Assembly: GCA_030424825.1 (NCBI GenBank)
Contig: JAUHWE010000008.1
Coordinates: forward strand, 1 to 21,322
DNA: 21,322 nt
From: Verrucomicrobiia bacterium
GTDB taxonomy: Bacteria > Verrucomicrobiota > Verrucomicrobiia > Opitutales > Opitutaceae
Direction of reading: 5' to 3'
Made by a program: the position numbers and the translations under genes. Position 1 is the stretch's first letter. Every line of letters starts with the position of its first letter. Below, piece after piece: positions 1 to 6,466 of this stretch. The notes under the pieces are model-generated. The model worked only from the letters and a program-made list of their open reading frames with translations, was not told the origin of the DNA and ran no database searches.

Positions 1-1
1 A

Positions 2-1213
2 AATTTGCTTCCGTTTGCTCCGACCGGTTTGTGGCCTTATTACAACGATTTGGAGCTCACAGTCCAAGGTGAAACTCAGAAGGGTACCACCCGCACGAAA
101 GGCGTTGTCTTTCATGCCATGGAAAATGTTTCCCTCCACTACAACGAATCAGACACTTTCCAGCCTAACATTGGCCGCTTTGATCCCTATGGGAATGAGT
201 ATCCGGGTGCAGAGGGGGAGGGTAAGGACTACGGTTTCACGCTCACGCTGCTCGACAATAGGCTTGCGATTCGATACAACGAGTTTGAGACGCTTGGTGG
301 GCCACAACGTGCGGCCAACACGCCCTTCAACCGTTGGCGCGACCCGCTATGGGACGTGGAAAATCGCTGGCGCTCTCTCGTCGCCAACCCCACCTATCCC
401 GCTCAAGGTGCGGGTGGGTTTCGCGAAAAAGGACGTTGCTGCTACTGGGTGATGAGCGACAAGTACTCGGAAGGTCGGGAAGTGGTGATCTCAGCCAATC
501 CTATCGAAAACTTGAATCTTCGCTTCACCTGGACCGAACGCGATGCGACCGAAAGCAACATCGGAGCGATATGGGACCAGTATCTAAACGAACGTTTGGC
601 CGTGTGGCAGCAGTTAAATGTTCCCGAAGGCGGGGAAAACAACCCTCGCGATCTCGATGGAGACGGTGAGATCGGTACCTGGACTTGGGATACGGCGTGG
701 TACAACGATACTAATAATCCGGCGGAAGGCGGCGATACGCTAGCTGAACGTCACTTCGAAGAAACCATTGGGGGGTCTATCGGATGGGCGCTGATTCAGT
801 CGCTTGATGGCAAGGCCAACGAATTTGACCGAACGGGTCGTTGGAACTTTAACGCCAGCTACCGCATTCGTGAAGGGAAGCTGAAGGGCTTCACCTACGG
901 GGGAGCGCTTCGTTGGCGGGAAGCTCCGGTTGTAGGCTACGGAATATTAGGTTCCCCCACGGATCCAGATAGCGTCGTCGATCTTTCCGATGTCCAAAGC
1001 GGTGCTGAGGAGCTAACAACGGATCTCTTCGCAAGCTACCGGGGAAAGGCCAACCTTTTTGGCGAGCGGAACTACAAGGTTCAGTTCAATGTGCGCAATG
1101 CCTTCGACAACGACGAGAACGTTCCCGGAATAAAAGACATCAACGGGAACAATCTGCGCATGATCCGTACCTCCCCGCGTCAGTTTGTCGTGAGTTTCGA
1201 CATTGATATTTAG
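2..1213 (+). CDS. TonB-dependent receptor, C-terminal part (5' end outside window)
   Basis: The reading frame is already open at the left edge, so this is the last ~403 residues of a larger protein. No signal peptide or plug domain is visible. The segment is rich in aromatic and charged residues and alternating strand-like stretches, as in outer-membrane beta-barrels. It ends with a typical receptor finish: a strand containing VQFNVRNAFDNDENVPG (a common N-x-F-D-x-[DE] turn), then R-T-S-P-R-Q-F and a terminal strand FVVSFDIDI. These receptors take up substrates across the outer membrane using TonB energy; verrucomicrobial members are often 900-1200 residues. The substrate cannot be told. A strong terminator follows 40 bp after the stop, so the gene ends its transcript. 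A TTG at 5 is only an internal codon. Family assignment is by C-terminal character and is fairly secure. Confidence 0.82.
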   Translation, partial: NLLPFAPTGLWPYYNDLELTVQGETQKGTTRTKGVVFHAMENVSLHYNESDTFQPNIGRFDPYGNEYPGAEGEGKDYGFTLTLLDNRLAIRYNEFETLGGPQRAANTPFNRWRDPLWDVENRWRSLVANPTYPAQGAGGFREKGRCCYWVMSDKYSEGREVVISANPIENLNLRFTWTERDATESNIGAIWDQYLNERLAVWQQLNVPEGGENNPRDLDGDGEIGTWTWDTAWYNDTNNPAEGGDTLAERHFEETIGGSIGWALIQSLDGKANEFDRTGRWNFNASYRIREGKLKGFTYGGALRWREAPVVGYGILGSPTDPDSVVDLSDVQSGAEELTTDLFASYRGKANLFGERNYKVQFNVRNAFDNDENVPGIKDINGNNLRMIRTSPRQFVVSFDIDI

Positions 1214-1253
1214 GTCATCGGCTCTGTTTGTTCAGATCGATTGATTTCACAAC

Positions 1254-1286
1254 GCCTGTTTCCCCAGTGGAAGCAGGCTTCTTTCT
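1254..1286 (+). terminator. Rho-independent terminator after the TonB receptor gene
   Basis: A 10-bp stem (GCCTGTTTCC at 1254-1263 pairing with GGAAGCAGGC at 1269-1278, one G-T wobble), a 5-nt loop CCAGT, and a T-rich tail TTCTTTCT. It lies 40 bp beyond the receptor stop, in the right orientation to end that transcript. The remainder of the gap to 1520 shows no recognisable gene or clear promoter. Confidence 0.75.
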
Positions 1287-1520
1287 ATCGGGACCCATTG
1301 CCATCGGTGTTTCGAGGGAGGCGGGCTCGTCTATCTCGTTGCGAGATGGTTTTCCGATGAAGAACATCCGTTGATCGTCCGAATATTGGAACACCATCCC
1401 TTTCCGTTTTGTTAGTTGACCGGTCGATCAAAAGTGGGACAGGCTTTCTGTTTGTTCACCGCAGTCAAGAAACCTGCGCCTCCGAAGTTGATTTAGCCAA
1501 AAAGACCCAATTCTTTAACC

Positions 1521-2585
1521 ATGTCTCGTTTGAAATATTTTACCTTGATAGGCTGTATTTGCGTTTCCCTCGCCGTCCCTCTCCAAGGCCAAAACGCAAA
1601 AGCGATCGCACTTCCGCCAGATGCGGTCCTTGGCTATTCGCTCGATTGGCTCGCGGCGAGTGGGGAGGCAACCACGATTCCTAGCGAGATCATCGTTTAC
1701 AGTCTCAGCTGTGGTAATTGCATCGAGAAACTCTCAGCGATTTCCCAGGGCTTTGCTCCGGCTCCCGATCGGTTCCTGCTCGCCTCTTTTGTAAAGAAGG
1801 ACCGCGATGTCTCCATTCCGTTATTGAGCCTGGGACTATCGGATATGGATCCGAAGAATCGGCGGTCCACGCTACTGGATTTGATCCGAATATACACGGC
1901 CGATCCGGACCACTACCTGGACAACCCTGCGGATTGGATCACAATGGTTGCTTCCCACTGGCCAGCGGGTTCCGAATACGGGAAAGACGACTTGTCGCGA
2001 GCTTTCGCGACGAATGTACTGGATATGCAAGGGCGGATTTTGGCCCTAGCGGATAAGATGGGAGCGCCCGATACCATTCCATTGGACCGACCGATTGCGG
2101 CTCCGAAAGTGACCCGAGGCAGCGACCGTTACCACGCTTTGGTCGCATCGCTATCGTTGTCTTGGTTGAGGCCTGGTCTAGAAACCAAGGAGGACGCGGA
2201 TAGCATTGGAAAGCGGGCCCGCTCGATCGATCCCTTGAAATCGCTCACAGTCTCGCAATGGAAAGAGCTAAAGGAATGGGCCATGGGCGGAGCTTACTGG
2301 ATTTGGGGAGGTCGGTTGGGCCCTGATGTGCTCGGAGAGATCATCGATTGGCAGGCGCAATACCATCTCCTTCCGGATGATGAGGCTCGCTTGGAAAGGC
2401 AGCGGAAATGGTTCGACCAGACGATCGCCCGTGCGGCTAAAGGCCCCCTTAGTCCATTAGAGGCGTTTGGTCTGGCGGATATTGAAGCCCTCGCTTCACC
2501 CGCTTGGAGCGCTGCTCAGGCAGATGCGCGGCAGCAGCTGGTTTTTGCCAGTTATCTCGGAAGTCTCACTGAATCCGGGAAATAG
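1521..2585 (+). CDS. Secreted protein of unknown function with DsbA-like CGNC motif
   Basis: The 354-residue product begins with an export signal (MSRLKYFTLIGCICVSLAVPLQGQ, cleavage probably near residue 24; no lipobox). Residues 57-70 read as a beta-strand followed by a CxxC motif, IIVYSLSCGNCIEK with C64 and C67. This resembles the active-site loop of thioredoxin-fold oxidoreductases such as DsbA (strand, then C-x-x-C, then helix). The rest is mostly helical and matches no family I recognise; no convincing cis-proline loop was found, so a thioredoxin fold is only a suggestion. The start ATG was taken because it directly precedes the signal peptide; there is no clear Shine-Dalgarno. It is followed after 216 bp by a cytochrome lipoprotein gene on the same strand, so a periplasmic role in thiol or heme-protein chemistry is possible but unproven. 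Confidence 0.7.
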   Translation: MSRLKYFTLIGCICVSLAVPLQGQNAKAIALPPDAVLGYSLDWLAASGEATTIPSEIIVYSLSCGNCIEKLSAISQGFAPAPDRFLLASFVKKDRDVSIPLLSLGLSDMDPKNRRSTLLDLIRIYTADPDHYLDNPADWITMVASHWPAGSEYGKDDLSRAFATNVLDMQGRILALADKMGAPDTIPLDRPIAAPKVTRGSDRYHALVASLSLSWLRPGLETKEDADSIGKRARSIDPLKSLTVSQWKELKEWAMGGAYWIWGGRLGPDVLGEIIDWQAQYHLLPDDEARLERQRKWFDQTIARAAKGPLSPLEAFGLADIEALASPAWSAAQADARQQLVFASYLGSLTESGK

Positions 2586-2801
2586 GGCTTCGACGTGTAG
2601 TGTATTCGAAACAGCATACACGGTATATTTCTATCGGGGAAGCAGAGTGGTCGAGGATTGATTCTAGCAAGGGGTAGGGGACGAATTCGTTTGCTGGCTC
2701 TCTCACCTGTCGGGACCGGTTTCGCCCGGCGTGAAGTCTCGTCCTAGGTAAGGCAACTTTTTGGTGGCTCGATAGAGAAGGTCTGGTAAGACTGCCTTTT
2801 A

Positions 2802-4406
2802 ATGGGGATTTCCTTTCATCGCGTTCCAGTTCCAGGATGGCTTTCGTTAGCCCTCTTGTTGGGTGCTTGCAGTCCATCCCCGGAAGTGGACCGGGCCGGA
2901 AGGGACGAAACGGAAGCGGGTCAATTGCTCGCGTCGCAGCATTGCGTCGCTTGCCACCAATTGCCCGATCCGAATCTGCTCCCAAAAAAAAGCTGGGAAT
3001 ATGCGCTGACCTACATGGGCTTCTTTTTGGGAATCGTAGACTACGAATACATGAAGGGGGCTCCGGAATCCGCGATGGGAAGTATCCGCTTGCGGGAAGA
3101 ATTTGTCCGGGCTGCCAACCTGTTGCCCGATGCACCGTTGGTGTCGAAAGAGGATTGGGCCAAACTGAGAGCTTACTATATCGCGACGGCACCAGAGAAG
3201 GCGATTGCTCAGATGGCAAAACCCGTAGTCATTGTAGACGGGGAGAAATTTCGAGTGAAACCGACTCAGTACCGTATGGAGTCTGCCATTACGTCAATGG
3301 TACATATCGATGAAGCTCATGGACTGCTCTACATCCACGATGGTGGATTGGAGCAATTGACCGTTCTGGATCGTAATCTGAATTTCCATGACAGCCATCC
3401 TTCACCGGGAGTGTCCCTGGTTGAGGCTCAAGCCGTAGGCGAAGATCTGTATTTTCTGTCCATTGGCGACCTATTTGCCTCAAACATCGGAGCCAAATTG
3501 GGAGAGTTTCAGCAGACGCGGGTTTTCGGAGGAGTATTCATGGGACTCAATATTCTAGTGAAGGACCTGCACCGTCCTGCAGACTTCGCTTTCGCCGACC
3601 TGGATAATGATGGTCTAGATGAACTGCTCGTAAGCAACTTTGGGGACTACACTGGGAATTTCTCTATCTATCGTCGGGACTTGGAAAGCGGCGCGTTTGC
3701 GGCGGAACCTCTGATTCTCAGTGATCAGCCCGGAATCGTTAAGGGCGACGCCCATGACTTTAATGGAGATGGCTATCGGGATATCGTTGTCATGATGAGC
3801 GCGGCTCGAGAAAACGTGAGTGTGTTTCTCAATAATAAAGATGGTACATTCACTCAAAAAATCCTTTGGGAAAAGCATCCGTCTTTCGGATACATTGGAT
3901 TTGAATTGAAAGATTTCAATGGAGACGGGCAGATAGACTTACTTACGCTTAATGGTGACAATGGCGATTCGGATACCTATAACACGTTAAAGCGGGATCA
4001 TGGCATCCGCCTTTATTTGAACAAAGGGAACCTTCAATTTGAAGAGTTGTATTTCTATCCAATGTATGGCGTATATGGTGCAGAGGTGGCAGACTTCGAT
4101 GAAGATGGAGATTTGGACATCGCGGCGATTTCCTACCATCCGGACTTTGATTTGGATCGCCCGGAGAACTTCGTCTATCTCGAGCAGAGGGATCCGCTGG
4201 AGTTTATTCCGTTTACCCATCCGGCGACGCAAAAGGGACGTTGGCTGTCGATCGATTCCGGAGATGCGGATGGAGATGGGGACAAAGACATCGTCTTAGG
4301 GGCCGCTTATGTACCTGTCGGGATGCGAGATCGGCACATGGATAAATTCGAGAAGCTCGCTCGAGAAGGTCCCCCGATCCTTGTGCTGGAGAACGTATTG
4401 AAGTAG
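2802..4406 (+). CDS. Lipoprotein with CxxCH heme site and FG-GAP/VCBS repeat propeller
   Basis: 534 residues. The N-terminus is a lipoprotein signal with lipobox LLGAC (C23), so the mature protein should be membrane-anchored on the periplasmic side. A class I cytochrome-like segment follows: QHCVACHQLPDP with C48, C51 and H52 for covalent heme, and downstream helices to about residue 140. From about residue 150 the chain is a beta-propeller of FG-GAP/VCBS type, with calcium-loop motifs of D-x-[DN]-x-D-G form: DLDNDG, DFNGDG (twice), DFDEDG and DADGDG near the end. Such repeat domains mediate binding and calcium-stabilised folding. A heme-plus-FG-GAP fusion suggests an electron-transfer or sensing role at the envelope; the partner is unknown. 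It ends in VLVLENVLK-like sequence without obvious truncation. Start ATG is the one right before the signal; its ribosome site is weak. A 217-aa open frame on the opposite strand is a shadow. Confidence 0.85.
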   Translation: MGISFHRVPVPGWLSLALLLGACSPSPEVDRAGRDETEAGQLLASQHCVACHQLPDPNLLPKKSWEYALTYMGFFLGIVDYEYMKGAPESAMGSIRLREEFVRAANLLPDAPLVSKEDWAKLRAYYIATAPEKAIAQMAKPVVIVDGEKFRVKPTQYRMESAITSMVHIDEAHGLLYIHDGGLEQLTVLDRNLNFHDSHPSPGVSLVEAQAVGEDLYFLSIGDLFASNIGAKLGEFQQTRVFGGVFMGLNILVKDLHRPADFAFADLDNDGLDELLVSNFGDYTGNFSIYRRDLESGAFAAEPLILSDQPGIVKGDAHDFNGDGYRDIVVMMSAARENVSVFLNNKDGTFTQKILWEKHPSFGYIGFELKDFNGDGQIDLLTLNGDNGDSDTYNTLKRDHGIRLYLNKGNLQFEELYFYPMYGVYGAEVADFDEDGDLDIAAISYHPDFDLDRPENFVYLEQRDPLEFIPFTHPATQKGRWLSIDSGDADGDGDKDIVLGAAYVPVGMRDRHMDKFEKLAREGPPILVLENVLK

Positions 4407-4503
4407 GGCAAGACCGCGTATTGGGCGTAGTTTTAGCGAAGACAGGTCCCCAGTCCGACGGAAAACAGATTGAATTCTATTAGGCTATCTTTGCCTTCCC
4501 TCC

Positions 4504-4946
4504 TTACTCCTTCTCGCAAATTTCTTTGAGCAGTTGGAGCGCTTGGGGCCAAGCTATCGGTGAACATCTTCTCGAACGCTTCATCGGTTTTAGTGACGAC
4601 CGCCAAGTGGGTTTTCCCTTCAGTTTCCGATAGGGTGTAGTCTTCGGTGGTGCCGATCTATTTCTTTGCGAAATCGCTCTCCTAGTCCTCGTTTTCTTCC
4701 TTGTCTATCATGGCCACGTGCGTTGAGAAATCTTCTGATAGGGAATGACGCTTACCAAGTGGGCTCTGGTTCCTCCCATATTCGGGTCAATGAAGTTGAT
4801 GTAGGATCCTTGCTTCCATTCTCCGCGGTACTGTGAATCAGGAGAAAAGGCTTTAGCCCATTGCTTGTAGCTTTCGGGTCCGAGCATTTTTTCCGAACGA
4901 CCTTGGATGGAGCGTCGATTTCGATTTCGTATTCGAGTGTTTTCAT
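4504..4946 (-). pseudogene. SRPBCC (START-like/AHSA1) family protein, broken
   Basis: Reading leftward, ATG at 4946 opens a START-like domain N-terminus, MKTLEYEIEIDAPSKVV. A one-base loss near 4894 moves the frame to KMLGPESYKQWAKAF, then EWKQGSYINFIDPNMGG and HLVSVIPYQKIS. A second shift near 4725 leads to HVAMIDKEENED, followed by an in-frame TAG, ESDFAKK, another TAG (where a Trp codon would fit), and IGTTEDYTLSETEGKTHLAVV. A third shift near 4555 restores WPQALQLLKEICEKE and a stop at 4506-4504. At least three frameshifts and two nonsense codons make it non-functional. Stitched together, the length (~147 residues) and order match a complete small SRPBCC protein (hydrophobic-ligand-binding fold; AHSA1-like members are often annotated as ATPase regulators). 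A sequencing fault could explain one lesion but hardly five. Confidence 0.85.
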
Positions 4947-4985
4947 GGGTTTTGGTTAAATGGGTATTTGCGATTCGGAAATTTT

Positions 4986-5062
4986 GTAGGGGCGTCGCTT
5001 GCGGCGACCGCGTAAGTTTAGATTGTCTCCACATACGCGGCCGCCGCAAGCACCAGCCCTAC
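4986..5062. repeat. REPIN-like inverted palindromic element
   Basis: A 77-bp inverted repeat. The left arm is 4986-5014, beginning GTAGGGGCG and ending CGCGTA; the right arm is 5034-5062, beginning TACGCGG and ending CCCTAC. The arms are 29 nt, pair with 5 mismatches, and are separated by 19 nt. The left arm contains its own short hairpin (GTCGC at 4994-4998, GCGAC at 5004-5008). The outer boundary GTAG/CTAC plus hairpin-in-arm is the layout of paired REP sequences (REPINs), which RAYT Y1 transposases mobilise in other bacteria. It lies in decayed sequence between the SRPBCC pseudogene and the VOC remnant. A second element of the same plan is at 12789-12866. Confidence 0.7.
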
Positions 5063-5122
5063 ATTAACACCCTCCCGTAGAAAAGCTGGGGAGTTAAACG
5101 AGTTGCTAAATCCCCACTCTAA

Positions 5123-5224
5123 TTTCATGGAGTGGAGGCCAATCAAGTTGCCCTCGGTGTCGTATACTAAAGCGATAAAGCCATATTCTCCGATAGACAT
5201 TTTATCGAAGTGAATCTGTCGATC
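5123..5224 (-). pseudogene. VOC (glyoxalase/bleomycin-resistance) family 3' remnant
   Basis: Leftward translation gives KDRQIHFDKMSIGEYGF, IALVYDTEGN and LIGLHSMK. This is the very recognisable last ~33 residues of a VOC-family protein (the K-M-x-I-x-x-Y-G-x-x-A ... D-T-E-G-N-x-I-G-L-H-S signature, whose Glu is usually a metal ligand). The first two thirds of the gene are absent: upstream is the 3' end of the dioxygenase gene, with which the open frame overlaps. Downstream, the expected stop after HSMK is missing and the frame runs on through unrelated sequence into the REPIN-like repeat. It is best read as a fragment left by deletion. VOC and SRPBCC genes often sit together, so this and the SRPBCC pseudogene may be the remains of one lost operon. 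Confidence 0.7.
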
Positions 5225-5229
5225 TTTGA

Positions 5230-6006
5230 CTAAAAGCCCAGCAACCACTTCGCTTCAACTGATATGCGAGCGAGGGTTTCCTGCGTTGCAAATTCCTGTT
5301 GGGGTGTTTGCGAGATTTGATCGCGGGTGCAGAAGTAGCTATGGATGGCGCGGCGCGGTTGGTCGGTGTGGTTGACCGTTCCGCCGTGCCATAGGTGAGA
5401 ATTGAATACAATGACGGTTCCGGCCGGAGCTTCGAGGATGATCTCGTCCGGGTGGGGCTGTAGCGGGTCGTCCAATACCTCTTCTGGTATCTGGCCGCAG
5501 AGGTGCGTTCGAGGAACCAGCCGGGTCGCTCCGTTGGCGGGGGAAAAGTCATCGAGGAGCCAGATCGAATTACAGACATTGAATTCCCCTGGCTTGACCG
5601 CGGTTTTCCAGTCGACATGCAGCTTTTGCAACCCTTGCCTGGGCTTGGCAGCCCGATAGTTGAGAGAAGAGAGTTTGATGTCCGGTCCGAGGACGTGGGT
5701 GATGGCAGCGATCAACTTGGGATGGGTATAGAGCGCGTCGAAGTCCGCTCCCTTGTTGACGAGATTGGCGAGGCGGTCGGCCCCTTCCTCCTTAGGGTGG
5801 CGAATACGCTCAGAGTTGAAGAGCTCGTGACCCGCTTTATCTCCCTCCGCGTCGAGTAGCTGGCGAACACGTTTACGAATCGCTTCTAATTGTGGATCGT
5901 CTAACAGTCGACCCAGCGAAACGTAGCCCAGAGTGTCGAGTGATTCCCGTACGGATTGGCTGAGTAGACCAGGTTGGACTCCAAAGATTTCAAGTGGATG
6001 AGGCAC
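5230..6006 (-). CDS. Phytanoyl-CoA dioxygenase (PhyH) family Fe(II)/2-oxoglutarate oxygenase
   Basis: 258 residues, cytoplasmic (no signal). The iron-binding facial triad is visible: H130-x-D132 in KLHVDWK and H207 in SHLWHGG. R219 in QPRRAIHSYF is the likely 2-oxoglutarate contact. N-terminal GYVSLGRLLDDPQLEAIRKRV and PANGATRLVPRTH are also typical of PhyH. Family members hydroxylate small organic substrates using O2 and 2-oxoglutarate; in verrucomicrobia and planctomycetes there are many paralogues with unknown substrates. Length is normal and the gene appears intact. The start is a GTG at 6006; the nearby ATG at 6010 is out of frame. The gene stands alone, with decayed sequence downstream and a 460-bp gap upstream, so no operon partner hints at the substrate. 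Confidence 0.9.
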   Translation of the reverse strand: MPHPLEIFGVQPGLLSQSVRESLDTLGYVSLGRLLDDPQLEAIRKRVRQLLDAEGDKAGHELFNSERIRHPKEEGADRLANLVNKGADFDALYTHPKLIAAITHVLGPDIKLSSLNYRAAKPRQGLQKLHVDWKTAVKPGEFNVCNSIWLLDDFSPANGATRLVPRTHLCGQIPEEVLDDPLQPHPDEIILEAPAGTVIVFNSHLWHGGTVNHTDQPRRAIHSYFCTRDQISQTPQQEFATQETLARISVEAKWLLGF

Positions 6007-6466
6007 GCATCTAGAAGAACAAAAGGACCGGTAAGCGGCAAATTGAAAATTAAGTCATCAGCCGTGGAAATGAGATAGCTTTTTCAGGATGCGTTCGTCC
6101 CCACTCCCTACTGCGCTTTCAGGCTACGAAGAAATGTGGCCGCTCCGAGCCAGCTTTGTGAGAATGGATATTATTTTTAAGCGAATGATACGTGTATTAT
6201 TAGATTCAATTTTCTCCAATTGAAAAAATAGGCTCCTGTTTGAAGTTTCGTTTTGCTCAAGAGGATCAATTGTGGAGCAGGTCGCTGATCCGCTATAGGC
6301 TATGGTTGTGTTGTCGCCTCAGCGAGGCGAACTACAAAGGAGCACCCTATTCTGCTTTATTAGACAGTCTTTGAAAACGAGTACGCCCGAAGGCAAAGTC
6401 TTGGATGTCGCCCAGCTGTATTGGGATCAAGCGATCGAGGCAGGAGTTCATCCTGTCACATTTGAA
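6007..6466. other. Intergenic region between the PhyH and DUF1501 genes
   Basis: 460 bp with no convincing gene. It must hold the promoter of the leftward dioxygenase gene; the AT-rich part around 6160-6235 is the most likely place, but no clear -35/-10 pair could be fixed. An inverted repeat TTCAATT...AATTGAA lies at about 6203-6222. A REP-like hairpin is at 6308-6335. Rightward translation across about 6380-6466 gives natural-looking protein text (PEGKVLDVAQLYWDQAIEAG), but the frame then runs antisense to DUF1501, so it is at most a remnant. Confidence 0.5.
6308..6335 (-). repeat. Solitary REP-like hairpin
   Basis: On the minus strand: GTAG, then a perfect 7-bp stem TCGCCTC / GAGGCGA around the triplet GCT, then CAAC. 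The GTAG tetranucleotide directly 5' of a short hairpin is the same signature as in the two larger paired elements of this window, though the stem sequence differs. It lies about 130 bp beyond the DUF1501 stop, and might also act in mRNA 3'-end formation. No T-run follows, so it is not a classical terminator. Confidence 0.45.

Noticed and set aside
1215..1397. 60-codon minus-strand frame in the gap after the TonB receptor
   Set aside because: It covers the terminator hairpin, has no domain, and no ribosome site is seen.
2596..2623. GTGTAT ... ATACAC inverted repeat after the CGNC protein gene
   Set aside because: A 6-bp stem with no following T-run; too weak to call a terminator or operator.
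2566..3219. 217-codon open frame on the minus strand
   Set aside because: Rich in Pro, Ser and Arg with no recognisable domain. It covers the signal and heme region of the lipoprotein gene antisense, so it is a shadow.
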